Origin: Allodiplogaster sudhausi
Lineage: Eukaryota > Nematoda > Chromadorea > Rhabditida > Diplogasteridae
Length of the DNA: 64,000 nucleotides
Direction: 5' to 3'
NCBI GenBank assembly: GCA_945643635.1
Contig: CALZFC010000270.1
Location: 2,277,501 to 2,341,500, forward strand
Made by a program: the position numbers and the translations under genes. Positions 24,799-38,475 of this stretch are shown here, one piece after another. Below the pieces are notes generated by a model. It had not been told where the DNA came from. It ran no database searches and saw nothing but the letters and a program-made list of their open reading frames with translations. How positions within the stretch are numbered: the stretch's first letter is position 1; each line of letters begins with the position of its first letter.

Positions 24799-25645
24799 TT
24801 CACAAATAGTTCATACAAGATGGCAAGGAGTAATCACCAGTAAGTCTAAAGGCCATGCGATTGAATGAATGCACCGCAAGGAAAGCAGAGGTGAACACGG
24901 CTCGAAACATGCATTCATATATCAAGAGATCTAAGACGGGAATCTCTCGAATAACAAGCGAGTCAAGAGAGATCGACGAGATAATTGCGAAAGAAGGGGA
25001 GATCCTTGTTGTGAGAGAGAGAGAGGGAGAGAGAGAGAAGGATAGGGAGAGAGAGAAAAAGAGAAAAGCCATCACCTCTTGCATAGGCTTACGCCAACAT
25101 TAAAGAAAACTTGCGGATTTGCCTACTTTTGCAAATGGCAGAAAGAAAGCCGACCGCTCTTGAGGCGAGCGAGAAGCAGCAATGACTCTTGGAAAGTAAG
25201 CACAACAAGGTTTTGCACCTTTAAAGCGATCGCCGTGAGAGAAAAGGGATAGGAGCGAAGAGAGAGAGTGAGAGAATGAGAGAGTGAGAGTGAGTAAGAG
25301 AGTGAGAGATTGGGAGAGTGAGAGATGGAGAGAGAGTGAGATAGGAGAGAGTGAGAGAGGAGAGGGTGAGAAATTGAGAGAGTGAGAGAGTGAGAGATTG
25401 AGAGATGGAGAGAGTTAGAGAGCGAGTGAAGGTTAGCAAAGGTAACGATGAGTTTGTGACTCATGCAACGCAAGCTACTGCAAAGCATCTTGATTGGACA
25501 AGACAATGAATGACGCGCTCACACATGCTGACTAACACCAGTTGAAGAAGCAGTGAGAGGGAGAGAGAGCGAGAGAGAAGGAGAAAGCGAGAGAAATTGA
25601 GAAAAAAGAGCTCTTGAGATTGAGAAGCACAGCAGGAGAAAGCGC

Positions 25646-25692
<47 letters not shown>

Positions 25693-25779
25693 TCTGTGTT
25701 CACGAAGCGCCCTAAGGGCAGCAACCACCTGGCGACTGTAGCACCTTCAAGGTCGCGCTGTCTCTCTTACTCTCGTTAC

Positions 25780-25824
<45 letters not shown>

Positions 25825-26223
25825 TCTCTCTCTCTCTCTCTCTTTCGAACAAGTGAGTTCTGAGTTGTAGTGATGAGCTGGCACACCCGAGTGCACTCGA
25901 CAAGTATTCCATTCATCAAGCAGCACACAAAAAGTTGTGGACGAGTTTTTTTTTGCCCGAGGGATCCGCACTACTTTTTATATTTATATTATGTATCTAG
26001 TAAATTACGTATAAGGATAGGACACAAATAAACAGATATAAATAGATGTAAATGACTGTTTTTTTTTAAATATATGTATTTATACATATATAAGAAAGAT
26101 ATGCACAATGTTCAGGAATTTTGATGAAACCCTAGAGCAACCAGACGAGAGAGAGAGAGAGAGGGTGAGTATGTTCTGGCCCGAGTAGATCAATCCTACG
26201 ACCCTTAGGGCAGTTCCTTGATC

Positions 26224-26268
<45 letters not shown>

Positions 26269-27017
26269 CTCTCTCTCTCTATTCTGTCTCATGGCAAGCT
26301 TGGCCTCTGGCACAGCGATGCTAGACTCGAAAGAGGCCCGTGAATGGGATGAGTCCATGAGAAGGGCAAGGAGAGACGGTCTACCAAAGGGATGGCCTCT
26401 ATCCTTTTGGGGCGGAGGGGGGAGCAGTCAGAGGACCCCCGCGTGGGTCTGCTTCCTCTTCCTTTCTCAAATTGCAGCCTTCTCATACACACACAGAACA
26501 GAACAGTGCCAGATCACAGCCTACATCATGGCTTTCCTGTACTTACACTTTCGCGATGTGTGTACTTTCTCTTTTTAGCTTAATTTCTCTCTTTCTCTAG
26601 CTTCTTATGCTCTCTCTCCCTCTCTCTGTCCATCTCTCTCCCTCCTCTCTCTCTGACCATCTCTCTCCCGCTCTCTCTCTCTCTTTCCCTGTCTCCCTCT
26701 CTCTCACCCTCTCGCTCTACCTCGCTCTATCTCTCTCTCTCATTTGTAGTCATTTCCGCATCGAAGCCGAATGTTTCATCCTCCCCTCTCTCCCCTTAAT
26801 ACATACCACTTCTGCACTCGTCTATTTTCATCTTCTTCTCCTCCTGAGGGGGCCATTCCCCCCTTTCCAAGCAGCAGCACCCTTGTCAGCCACGATACTC
26901 GGCGCTGAGCACTCTTGACGCGGGCAGCACAGACTTACCGACCAGTTCCAGGTTGACGATGGAGTATTGCCGAAGATGAGGCGTGAGTGAGAGAGCGGGA
27001 GTGAGACAAAGAGAGAG

Positions 27018-27056
<39 letters not shown>

Positions 27057-27734
27057 CAGAGAGTGCTAGAGAGATCGAGAGAGACAGAGAGTGCTAGAGA
27101 GAATGAGATAGATAGTGAGAATGAGAGAAGTTGGTAGAGAAGGAGGGAGAAGCGGCGAGGTATATTTCACAGCCTGCTTTGGTCGATTTCTATGTATGAC
27201 GAGATCTGAGTTTTCTTCTCAAACTCCAAGCTATAGCTTGTAACAAATGCATTGGAAAGCGGAGCAATGTCTAGGTAAAAGTAAAAGTAGACATATCCAA
27301 GTAAGAGTGAACTGTTTGACAAGTAAAGAAAGGGCGCATAATAAGTGCAAAACGAGTTCTAACCTTTTTTTAATCAGTATTCTTACATAGTCTAGTATCA
27401 CATTTGTTACATTCTCTGAAACCAGCTGTCCCTAATGCCCGATTTTTTCGTTAGAAAAAATATTAACCATAAGTACTTAAAATTACCAAAATAATGAAAA
27501 TATAATAAAATGCTATAAATAAATAAATAAATAAAAGAATTTCATCGATGCAAGCTATGGCACAGAATCGAGGCACAGCACTTGGGCAAGAAAATCCTAT
27601 GAAATTACCGCAGCCGCAGTTGGGGGTGGAGAGGAGAATTATAAATGCAAGAGAGAAAGTAGCAGACGCAACATCCGCTTCAAAAACAGCCAAAGTGTGA
27701 GGACAACGAGAGGAAAGGGGATTGGGAGAAAGTG

Positions 27735-27778
<44 letters not shown>

Positions 27779-27879
27779 TGATAAAGTAGAAGGATATCAA
27801 GGAAAGAGACAGAAAGAGACAGAAAGAGATAGAGGGAAAAGAGAAAGGATGAGAAAGAGAGGAAGGAAGAGAGAAAGGA

Positions 27880-27910
<31 letters not shown>

Positions 27911-28479
27911 CAGAGAGAGAGAGAGAGCGAAATAGGCTTTGATACAGTTTTGGCTGAGCCCGCCGATGCAACCAGTTCCAGTAGGAGAGAATATCAGCTT
28001 ATGTCTGCTGCTTTCATTTCAACAGAAGCGAGAAGCGTGAGAATGCGCCGAGTCCGCCCTCATGCCTGGAGGACAACACCAGAAACCAGAAACCAGATCA
28101 AGGTTCCCGCTCTATCCCCTTTTTCAGACACTCTTGCATTTACATAATCAACATTGCAAGCAAGTACATAACCAAACAAAGGATAACTTATATTTTAATC
28201 TGTTAAAAAAAGAGACTGAAACGAAAATATTTATGAGATAAGGATAGCTTGACTAGTCGACGACTGGATGCTGGTAGCATTCTCTCAATTTTTCCCATTT
28301 CGCTCTTCCTCCTTTACCGTTATTCTAATGGCAAATCTGCCCCAGATCGAAGCCAAATGGGATCAGTTCGAGTAGGGTTAAAAGTGAAACTCTCTACCGT
28401 TGTTCTCATCCGCATGCGCTCTCTCTCTCTTCCCCTTTCTCTCTCTCTCTCTTCCCTCTCTCTCTCTCTCTCTTTTTCT

Positions 28480-28522
<43 letters not shown>

Positions 28523-29131
28523 CCTTTCTCTATCTCTCTTCCCCTTTCTATCTGTCCTCCTTCTCTCTGTCTCACTCTTCTCTCTCTCTCTTTCTCCTTC
28601 TCTCTCTCTCTGATTCTTCCCTTCGTGCATTGTATAAATGTTCTCTTGCTGCTTAATTCAACGACATTCGGCTACAAGAATGGAAGCTCTCAAAGCTCGA
28701 ACTGAACGTGGCTTCCCACGGCGACGGAACCAGTGACATAAACAGCTGCGTGTGCATTCCAACAGTAGGGAATAGGGTAGGGCGTATCCGTCCCTAGGGG
28801 GCTCCCTATCCACCCCCTCCCCCCGGGCAATCCTGGGGGCTCAGTGTACACCCCCCTCCCCAGTCAATCCTGAGGACGACCTATCCACCTACAGGAATTT
28901 TGAAGCGACACATAATTATTAAAATAAAAGGAAAAAAAAGAAGTGAGAACAGTATTTGTATACATACATATGTATATATAAAGACATCCACAGCTAGAAA
29001 GTAAGTGAAGACTGGAATGTAGTGAAAGTATGTATAGTAGGAGGATGTAGAAGAGGAAAGCGGAAGCACGGGCAGATATACCGCCCTAGGGCAGGTGGTA
29101 GAGACGAAGGGTATTGGCGAGAGAATGAGAG

Positions 29132-29171
<40 letters not shown>

Positions 29172-29318
29172 GGGAGATAGAGAGATAGAGAGATATAGAG
29201 ATACTGATTCAGAGTGAATATGACTGAATCATTGTGTGAAAGCGAGGGCGAAAACGACGACTAATATGACAGGTATGGGATTAACTACAGGACCGGAGGA
29301 ACGCAGAGAATGAGGATA

Positions 29319-29360
<42 letters not shown>

Positions 29361-29600
29361 GGAATGATTGAGGGAGACAGAAGACAGGTGAACAGAAAAG
29401 CCAAGAATGGAGGAGAACTGACAAGAGATGGGAAAGCAGATAACAACATATCTTGCTCGACAAGGGCTGTTAATAGATGGTGCATTTATCGGGAAAAATC
29501 AAAAAGCATAAAAGAGCAAGCAACTGTTCCGGCATTAATAATTTCGCAAAAAAAAATTTTTTTTATTGAAATGAATACGATAATTGAAGAATTCATGCAC
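22184..29600. repeat. Microsatellite-dominated region without a supported gene
   Basis: Dense GA and CT tracts, for example at 22270-22350, 22620-22715, 22910-23070, 23400-23545, 24040-24115, 24570-24800, 25255-25425, 25560-25695, 25780-25845, 26230-26280, 26605-26745, 27000-27120, 27740-27930, 28415-28610, 29135-29170 and 29320-29357. All long frames are S/L or R/E alternation. Between tracts I saw no exon chain with phase-compatible splice sites and recognisable protein. Confidence 0.7.
28755..28890. repeat. GC-rich near-duplicate block
   Basis: Two diverged copies of a C-rich motif, CCCTCCCC...CAATCCTG followed by GGGGGCTC or AGGACGAC, lie in a pyrimidine-rich 130-bp stretch. It differs in base composition from its surroundings. 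No function is proposed. Confidence 0.5.
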
Positions 29601-31649
29601 GCTCTCGTTCTCGCTTGATATTTCGCAGCTTTATTATGCGAATATACGGGATTGAAATTTAATTACTTAAATTTAATGAAAATCTTGCCGTAAGATCAAA
29701 GAGGTCAGCAACGGATCAACAACTCGCTTGACTACAAGTATGAATTTCCCAAGCGCTTATCAATTAATCTCCGGATAAGAACCCTTATATTCCACAATGC
29801 ACGTCATTTGGCTACACAACTTACAAAAAAAAATTAACATTTTACTTCTCAAGCTCTCAGGACCAATCTTCAAGTACTATTAGAAAAATATAAAAGACAG
29901 ACAAAAGCTTACTTGAGTGCCATTTCGTCAAAAGTCGGCACCACATTAACAAACTTTTCTCGTCTCGAATTCGATATTACTGCGCTTCCTCACCATCCGC
30001 GGCTGTTTTATACCTTGAAGACATATTTCCGTTGCATTTTTAGGGAAATCAAGTAAGAGAAAATAATCCAACTTGGCTCAAATTTATGAAAAATGACAAG
30101 AATATACAGTTTTTGAAGATTGGGAAAAAGGGTTGTTGCCAAGTTGTCTATCCCTGCCATAAGTTATAGATCTAATTCGTATTTAATCACATGCATGTGA
30201 TTAACACATGATGTTGCATGATGGCTGCCCTCAGTTCGAGATTCGTTCACTCGGCCTGAGATGCTGAAGGTTCAACAGGATAAAATCGATCATTTACTAG
30301 GAGATCCATTTTTCAAATTGCTTTTTTTCAATCTCTAATGATAGCTAATAGGCTTCTGCATATTGTGCATCCTTATTTCACCCCTGACTCTCGAAGTGAG
30401 AGCAGCCGCCATGTAACCACATGTTATATGCATTAATTCGTAATTAGACCTCCCAGGGATAACTTTTTTTATAATGCACGATCACACATGGGTTCCTTGA
30501 AGAGTGTTCGTTGAAAATTTTGGGGCCAGTAGTAAAAAAAAATGTTGACCTGACCATGAAGCTATGAAACAAAGAGCACGCAGCCAAATAATTTAACTTT
30601 ATTTCAATAATATGCAAAACATATCAGCATTCACCATTAAGACATAGTATTCCTCCAATAGAATGCGTTTCAAGACAATTCTGACTCGAGGCTTTAAGCC
30701 TTTGCACTCCGACGAATCAAAGAGGCAGCACTAGTTCAGTAACGAGATAACGCAGGCTTAAAGGAACTCTCCATGGAGTTTAAAAGCCACTTGTGCAGAA
30801 CTAACGTTTGAATTCGCGCATGATATTGCAAAAACTTTTGGCGGTATGCTAGCACAGTATCCATCACTACAAACTAGACTGTGTGAGTCTTTTTCTCTCT
30901 GCCTCTCTTCTCTTCCCTCGAATCTCAAGCGTGGCTTGCCGCTTTGCACCTAGTTTTCACCTTCTTTCTAGTTGAATGAGGGTGTGCATATGGAGAAAAT
31001 AGGCAAGGGATGATGACGTCACTCCCTAAATTCTACAGTACGGCGTGGGGAAATGTGGTTTTTCTCCTCTGGGGCCCCTTCAGGACGCATTCTCACTTCT
31101 CCTAATGATGTTTCTAGCTGGACCGGATAGTATTAACAAAAAATTCAGCAACATTGTAATCTCCATGGACAGCTCCTTTAATACTCGGCAGTGACTTAAA
31201 ATTTGGCTAACTGTATCTACATGTAAAAGGCGAAAATCTAAAGCTGCTGTAAAGGGAGGAGGATATAAAGTAAAGAAGGAAATAATGTGAAATGAGAGAA
31301 AGGCTGAGGAGGAATAAACATATAACGCAAGGAACGGAAGATTGGATAAAGAATTAACTTCGATACCTTGAGAGAAGGTCAGAGATTTGGCTGGTTAGGA
31401 GCGGAAAAGAATCAGCAGCTGAGGCTGCTCCGTCAAGAGGACTCGAATGACTCAACGTGCGGAAGAAGTAAAAAATTTTCTTTTTTTTACATCTTGGAAG
31501 TGCCAAGATGCGGCCATTTTACAACATGGCGCAGACTCTTTCAAATCTATTCAAGACCAGCTGTAGTTGTATTAGCTGAGTGCTTTTGCAATACTGTGAG
31601 TGAGCGTATTTGGTTATGCGACCTATCAACTTCATTGCTTCTATTCTTG
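29600..31649. other. Low-repeat, AT-rich region, no gene seen
   Basis: About 2 kb almost free of GA/CT tracts, unlike most of the window. Short frames show no domain or good codon bias. It borders the decayed minus-strand gene and may belong to the same inserted segment. Confidence 0.5.
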
Positions 31650-33345
31650 TCAACACTTCGGCATTCTTATGACTGCCGGATCATATAGCTTTTCTAGCGC
31701 TCCTTCTTTCAAGCACTGCATGATTTGATTTCCGTTTAGTTCGTGGTAGTATACTTGTAGATCAGCACAGCATTCCTTGAGCCGTTTCCGAGGTGGTTTG
31801 AAGCCATCATCCTTCGCAAGAGACACCCTGCTTCGCTACTCTCTTTACCTTTTGTAACCGCTGATGGTTCCGAGCGTACTTGCTCAAGGATTTTTTTTTA
31901 TATCTGCAGCATTGAAGCTGAACCCGACCACTGCCTACACGTTCTCCTTCATACATTTACCGCGCAATATCCTGGAATGAACGCAATCCTTTGCAACAAA
32001 AAAGGATGCTCAATTCGAAACTATTGCATTCAGCACTAGTGCTGATCTCATCCAGCATTATTTCTGCATTCTTATACAGTAGTAGGCAATAGTCTCAACA
32101 TGGCTTGAGCACATGTTGGCCGGTGATGACCTGTCTGTGGTTGCTGCTCCCAGACTTGTAATTGCAATCAAGACGTTTGTGTCTTTCTCCTCCAATTCAT
32201 CAATGGTTCCAACAAGTCTTCTTATTCCTGTTTCCAATTTCGTGCTGACGTCTCGTTTCTCCTTGCCTATCTATCGGGCACCTCCGCGATCTATGCAAAT
32301 TCCTTGAGTTTGCCTATGAAGAGCATCTGAGCAAGGCCCATGAAAATATTCAGGGAAGTGGGAATTTATGGTTCGGGGGGGGGGGGAGGGGGAATATTCC
32401 AGATACTAACACTGATTTTATACTCAGTCTTTGACTCGTTAAGGTGTTGTTCATAGGAGCATGTGTGCTAGTTCGTATTTCTCTTCCTTGCTGGAGATAA
32501 CTGCTCCGGCGCCAGTTCTTAAGGATTTGATGCAGCTATATGTTCCCTGATGTGCATGGCTTTCGCACTGAAACGTCATGTCAACTCTTACAAAGGACTG
32601 TATAGGCACTTGGAACTGAGCTCCATCTTTGTTTGTGACAGAGATGTAGGACAGTGAATTGATCTGTGAAATGATGTTCGATGTCAACAATCTGTAGTTT
32701 TCATTTGTATCGTCAGCTTCGAAGGGAGACACAAGGAGAAGTTCTTCACTCTGTTTGCATTTGGAGTGTCGCCAATCAAAAGAGCAGTCTTAGCGATGTC
32801 GCCGCCTTAATCAGAAATTATGCGTATCTGAAGCCAGCCATCAAAAATATCATCCCAATTTCAGCTTATTTCTCTCGAACATGTATTGCGCACGGCGCTG
32901 AAGGCTTGTACATATTTCCATGATAGCCACGTCTCTATATGCAAGCACAATTGCTGAAAAGGTTTACTCATTGGCTGAGGCTAGTTCCGTCATCCTTTTG
33001 TAGAGTTAGTAGCATAAAATCACGTCCCAGAGCAATTAGCGTAGATTTCAGGAGCTCCCGAGCTTTCATTGATATGCCACTTCTATCTATTTTTACGCCT
33101 TGATCTGCTATTATCTTCTGGATTGAATGTCGGATAACACGTTTGGTTACACAGATCTGATAAAATCGGCATAAATACCCTTTTAAAATTTTCTCTTGCA
33201 AATCTTCGGCTACCAAACTTGTCATCATTTTGGAAAAATATGTTCAGGCGTCGGCGTTTCTGCCTGATGTTGACAGCAGAAAAAAAATGTTCCACCTTTC
33301 GTCCGACTCGTTTGCCCGCAGTCTGTGACCAATTCTCATTCAAGA
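31650..33345 (-). pseudogene. Decayed multi-fragment gene of unknown family
   Basis: Five protein-like fragments lie in order on the minus strand but in different frames or separated by stops: 33343-33200 (starts MNENWSQTAGKRVGRK), 33228-32968 (contains LVAEDLQEKILKGYLCRFYQ), about 32790-32451 (contains LLLVSPFEADDTNENYRLL), about 32264-32058 (contains RRLVGTIDELEEKDTNVLI) and about 31811-31650 (contains PRKRLKECCADLQVYYHEL, ends at a stop). Breaks include a shift near an 8-base A run at about 33280 and in-frame stops at about 32270-32310. I do not recognise the family; a mobile-element protein is plausible because a foldback element adjoins it. It could instead be an intact gene with introns I did not resolve. 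Confidence 0.45.
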
Positions 33346-33633
33346 GTTCTGTGGCCTGCGGGTATATGGCAGAGTGTCGCCGACCTGCCGGCAGAATCGG
33401 CGTTCAATTATAGCCACTTGAATGTAGTTCATGATGTATGATTTGAGGTTTATTCATTGCCTTTTTCTTTTTTTTTTTTTGTTAGAAATTTTTTATTCGC
33501 GCCTGCTTGCCTGACACAATGGTATGTTATTTAGAGGGACGCGACTACAATTGTCAAGAAAATAGATAGAAATTGAGTTTCGCGCTCATTTAAGAGAGGA
33601 TGTCATTAAGACTCGAGCAGGGCCCTATTATGA

Positions 33634-35254
33634 CCTGCCCTAGGAATTTTTTTCAAATTTCTTAACCAAAATTGATTATAATATACAACTCGACGTGGTG
33701 AACACAATAGGCTGTATTTCAAAGGTGAAAAAAATTTTCCGCGCGAGACCCAGTACCGTAATCTTTTAAATTCGATTGGTCATAAGTCGCTTCAAACTTA
33801 TTATTAGACAACCATCAAGCTATCATTGGATAGCACATTGAACGGGCTTTAATTTTGATCTTGGACGATATTTTCTAAAAATTTGAATTTAGCCCTGAAA
33901 CACGGCCCTAAACATTTTCGAAGGAGGTTTTTGGCCATAATATTGATTTTGTGTTCATTTCTACAAAACCGCTCCAGCATATTCTTAAAGTGCTTGAAAT
34001 TTGCTACAACATATGTCTTTTCAGGAAAATTGAAGGTCCCAGACTTAGGTTCCTAAGCGCTTGAACATAGTCCTGTGTAAACTGTAACACCGTGCAAGCG
34101 CATTCATCGATCCATAACTGCGCTCAACGTCAATATTACAAAATCGTAAGTATATCATCTAAGAGCTCTCATGGAGACCTTCAAATGTTACATACATTAT
34201 TTTATTGAAAAGTTTCAATTTATATGGGAAATTTCGTTATGTACAATTAGAAGGCTTAAAAAACTACTTTAATAACATTTTCGCCTGTCAAAACATACAT
34301 CATAAGAAAGAGGATGAAATTTGCTACAAGATGAACCCCTTTCAATGGGTTTCCATGCCTACGATCTTTTGTTATAAATCATAAAATTAGTGCCAGTAGC
34401 GTCGCTGTCATTTCGCCCAAGAATTCACATTTTAGCTTATTCGAATTAGAATATTCCAATCCTTTTTTTCTGCACTTTTTTCATAAGGCCTTGTTATCCT
34501 ACTCTTATGGCTTATAACAAAGGATCGTAAGCATGGAATTTCATTTAAAGGGGTTCATCTTGTAGCAAATTTCATCCTCTTTCTTATGATGTATGTTTCG
34601 ACAGGCCAAAATGTTTTTAAAGTAGTTTTTTAAGCCTTCTAATTGTACAGAACGAAATTTCCCATATAAATTTAAAGTTTTCAATAAAAGTATGTATGTA
34701 ACATTTGAAGATCTCCGTGAGAGCTCTTAGATGATATATTTACGATTTTGTAATATTGACGTGAGCGCAGTTATGGATCGATGAATGCGCTTGCACGGTG
34801 TTACAGTTTACACAGGACTATGTTCAAGCGCTTAGGAACCTAAGTCTGGGACCTTCAATTTTCCTGAAAAGACATATGTTGTAGCAAATTTCAAGCACTT
34901 TAAGAATATGCTGGAGCGGTTTTGTAGTAATGAACAGAAAATCAATTTATGGCCAAAAACCTCCTTCGGAAATGTTTAGGGCCGTGTTTCAGGGCTAAAT
35001 TCAAATTTTTAGAAAATATCGTCCAAGATAAAAATTAAAGCCCGTTCAATGAGCTATCCAATGATAGCTTGATGGTTGTCTAATAATAAGTTTGAAGCGA
35101 CTTATGACCAATCGAATTTAAAAGATTACGGTACTGGGTCTCGCTCGGAAAATTTTTTTCACTTTTGAAATACAGCCTATTGTGTTCATCACGTCGAGTT
35201 GTATATTATAATCAATTTTTTTTAAGAAATTCGAAAAAAAATTCCTAGGGCAGG
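33634..35254. mobile_element. Foldback (long inverted repeat) element, about 1.62 kb
   Basis: The two ends begin CCTGCCCTAGGAATTTTTT and its near-perfect reverse complement. Arms of about 750 bp (33634-34387 and 34501-35254) match through the whole length with scattered mismatches, around an unpaired spacer of about 113 bp centred near 34444. No long ORF lies inside, so it is non-autonomous. No target-site duplication was clear: flanks are CTATTATGA on the left and CCTTGATCG on the right. Confidence 0.88.
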
Positions 35255-35418
35255 CCTTGATCGAACGATACTGACAGGCTCTCTTAATGATTTGTTAATT
35301 TTTTTAAACACAGAGTTTGCATCTGGCTCGTCAATGTGGACATTGTTTTATTTCGTGAAGTATAAGGAGCCAAAAATCTCTCCCCCCCCCACCCCTCCAT
35401 CTTCTCTCTCTCTCACCC

Positions 35419-35474
<56 letters not shown>

Positions 35475-35735
35475 ACTTTCTCCCTCTCCCTCACTGCACT
35501 TGTCTGATGTCTACTCGAATGTCCTTTTATGTGTCGTTTGTCTTCATTCGGCCTAGGAACTTGCTCGAGCCATTCCATCCACAGTGGAATGCTGTTCGGT
35601 GGCTTCAGAGTGCAACCTTTCATGTGTCTTGGTCTCGGAATGCTATTTCAAGCTGAAATTGCCTGAAATCTCGTTGAGTGGTATGCGTCATTCGGTAATG
35701 AACTACGAGGATCACTTAGTTTGCAGCTTGGTTTG

Positions 35736-35775
<40 letters not shown>

Positions 35776-37128
35776 CGCGAGCGAGAACAACTTGGAACAA
35801 ACGATTTCACTTTCTCTGCTTTTACTTTCGCATGGTTTGACACTACCTACACTCGTTCTTTTTCTATCTCCATCTAGGTAATTTCTCTCACAAATCTTCC
35901 CCTCTGTTCTTCTCTCTCTCGCTCTCTCTCTCTCTCTCTCGCTTGTTGTCTTTCTATCTCTTCCCGTTTCTCTTATCCCTCTCTTTCCCTTTCTCTCTCT
36001 CTCTCTATCTCTCCCTTTTCTGCATTCCTCGTCCACTCAATCCGATCCTAAGCTTATGGATCAAGAAAGAATGCTTGCGTAAATGCCTACCAGTTCCATG
36101 CCCAAACGCTATCTCTTTCTCTCTGTCATCTTCTTCACTTTGATCTGGCCAATGAATAAAGCCTCATTAAATCATTTTACATAAAAGTACATTAAAGAAA
36201 CAAATTGATATTCTCAACAGCTCCAGTTTTCTTTGCATTTCAGAGACCTCCACATGAATGTTTATTCCAAATGTGCATCATATTAGAAATATGAGCAAGG
36301 TGATATTAACACAAACCGTCCAAAGTTCTGGAGTTCTCAAGGCAAAAGGTGAAAGGATCTGCCTGGCAGGTCCATTATCGAGAGAGGGAGAGAGAGAGAG
36401 AGAAAGGGAGAGACCAAGAGCGAGAAAAAAAGGTCGACGATAAGAGCTTCGACTGATCAGAGAATGTGAGAAAAGCCTGAAATTGTCTCTTCCTAATTAG
36501 CTAGTCTCCTTTGCAGTGCCAGTGATCAAGAATTTTTCTAATGGTAAGTCCTCGAAATTCCTCTACTGGCCAAAGAACAGGAAGGGGTAGCGCAGAGAAG
36601 AGAAAGTGAGTGTGACTTCTTCGCATTTGTTTAATTTAACTCCCTAAAAATTAAAGAGATAAGGTGTGAGGTGGATTCTTTGTTCAATGGCAGCTTTGCC
36701 TTCAGTTACTAAAATAGGGATGATTTAAAGATAAAGAAACATATACATATTTAAATTTACATTTAAAAGTTTTAAAGGAAGTTAGAGTCAGTATTTGATG
36801 TTTATTGCAGGGCAAACAAGCTCCACAACCTACACATCTCTTGATGTCCGCAACCCTTACATCTCTTTATCCGCTCTGGTGTTCCACCTCCAATGTTATC
36901 TCCATCTCATCCCTCTCTCTTCCATTCCCTCTCTCTCTCACACTCTCTCTCTCTGTCTCTCCCTCTCTCTCTTTCTCTCTCTGTTCCCTCTCTCTCCATC
37001 TCCCTCTCTCTCATCCTTGCGCTGCCTTTTGTGGCTTGCCTCCATAATTCGCATCGAAACCCTAACACCAAGCAAGTATTCTCGAGACGTAACCAGCCCT
37101 TTCCCGGGCCGCTTTTCGTCCTTTCTAC

Positions 37129-37175
<47 letters not shown>

Positions 37176-38388
37176 ACAGTCTCTCTCACTTTCACTCTCA
37201 TTCTCAATCACTCTCTATCTCTCTCATCCACTCTATCTCTCTCTTCCCGGTCTCACGCATAAAGTCGCCCAATCTTATGTACTGGATAGCGCGACGATGG
37301 GGAAATACGCCATGTTCATGTAGCGTTTTGTCTCTGGCTCCCCTGGAGAGAAAGAAGGAGAGAGAGAGCGGGAGAGAGAGATAAAGAGAGAGAGAGGGAG
37401 AGAGAGACAGAGAGAGAGAGAGAGCACATTATTTTAGTGCGCTACCGGGTACATGTCGTGTCTTCTTTTTATGCCATGTAAGTTGTCCATGCGGGATTAG
37501 GATATAAGGAAGGCGATCGAGAACGACAAGTGAGGGCTTCTCTCGCTGCAAGTATATATGTAAATTAATTCTTCCCATCTTCATTCCTTCTGGATAACCT
37601 GGATCGCGAGCGGTCGACTTGTCACTGGGTCTCTGAAGCTCTCGGATAGCGCCTGAATTTTTTTTCATTTCATACTGCATTCAGATTTAAAACTTGGCCC
37701 AATGAATCGAATAGTGAAATAGAAAGAAAGCGGCTTCTCTCTTAAATCCACTGAATCAAGTCGGCTGGCGCATTTTTTCCATTTGGTCAACAATGTTTTT
37801 GAAACAGTGTTCGCTAAGCTCTCGTTTGCCAGTGGTGCTTGCAGAGATTACTAACCAAAGACGATCTAGCACAAGATTACGCCGCACTTTTCCTTTCTCA
37901 CCCTCTCTCTCTCTCTCTCTCTCTAACTCTCCTCTCTCTCTCGTCCTCTCTCTCACTATTAATCTCTCTCTCTTTCTCTATTTCTCTTCCTCTCTCTCTC
38001 TCTCTCTCTCTCTCTCGCCAATGGGTTCCCACGTCGCACCTTTCTTGCACCGAATCATCCTCCGTGTAGAACGCGGCAAAAGCCGATCATTTGTACTAGA
38101 CTCTGTTTCTCCTTTACGTTTCTTCCTTTTGCACTCTGCTTGTCTCTCTCTCTCTCCCTCTCTCTCTCCCCTCTCACTCACTCTCTTTCTCTTCCTCTCC
38201 CTTTCTCTCTCTTAGGCAATAGAATTCTGATCTGAACTGGCTGCTCGAAATGCAGCAAACTTGTCAGCCGCCTTTCAATTTCTCGCCTTATACCTTTTCC
38301 AGATCCTCGGCCGTGTGGTTCTGCTCTGGTTTGTTTTCCCGCACCGCAATCCCGCATGTAATCAGCCTCTCCCTCTATGTCTCTCTGC

Positions 38389-38422
<34 letters not shown>

Positions 38423-38440
38423 GTGTCTCCCTCCCTCTTC

Positions 38441-38475
<35 letters not shown>

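Noticed and set aside
26291..26578. Plus-strand 95-residue frame starting MASLASGTAMLD
   Set aside because: No domain, codon bias or splice partner; the antisense frame is equally open.
26935..26990. Minus-strand exon-like stretch with a GTAAGT donor (reads HLRQYSIVNLELVG)
   Set aside because: There is no acceptor or start upstream other than GA/CT repeat and no partner exon. A single good donor is not enough.
33219..33413. Plus-strand 64-residue frame in the microsatellite-free island
   Set aside because: It is antisense to the longer, more protein-like minus-strand fragments of the decayed gene.
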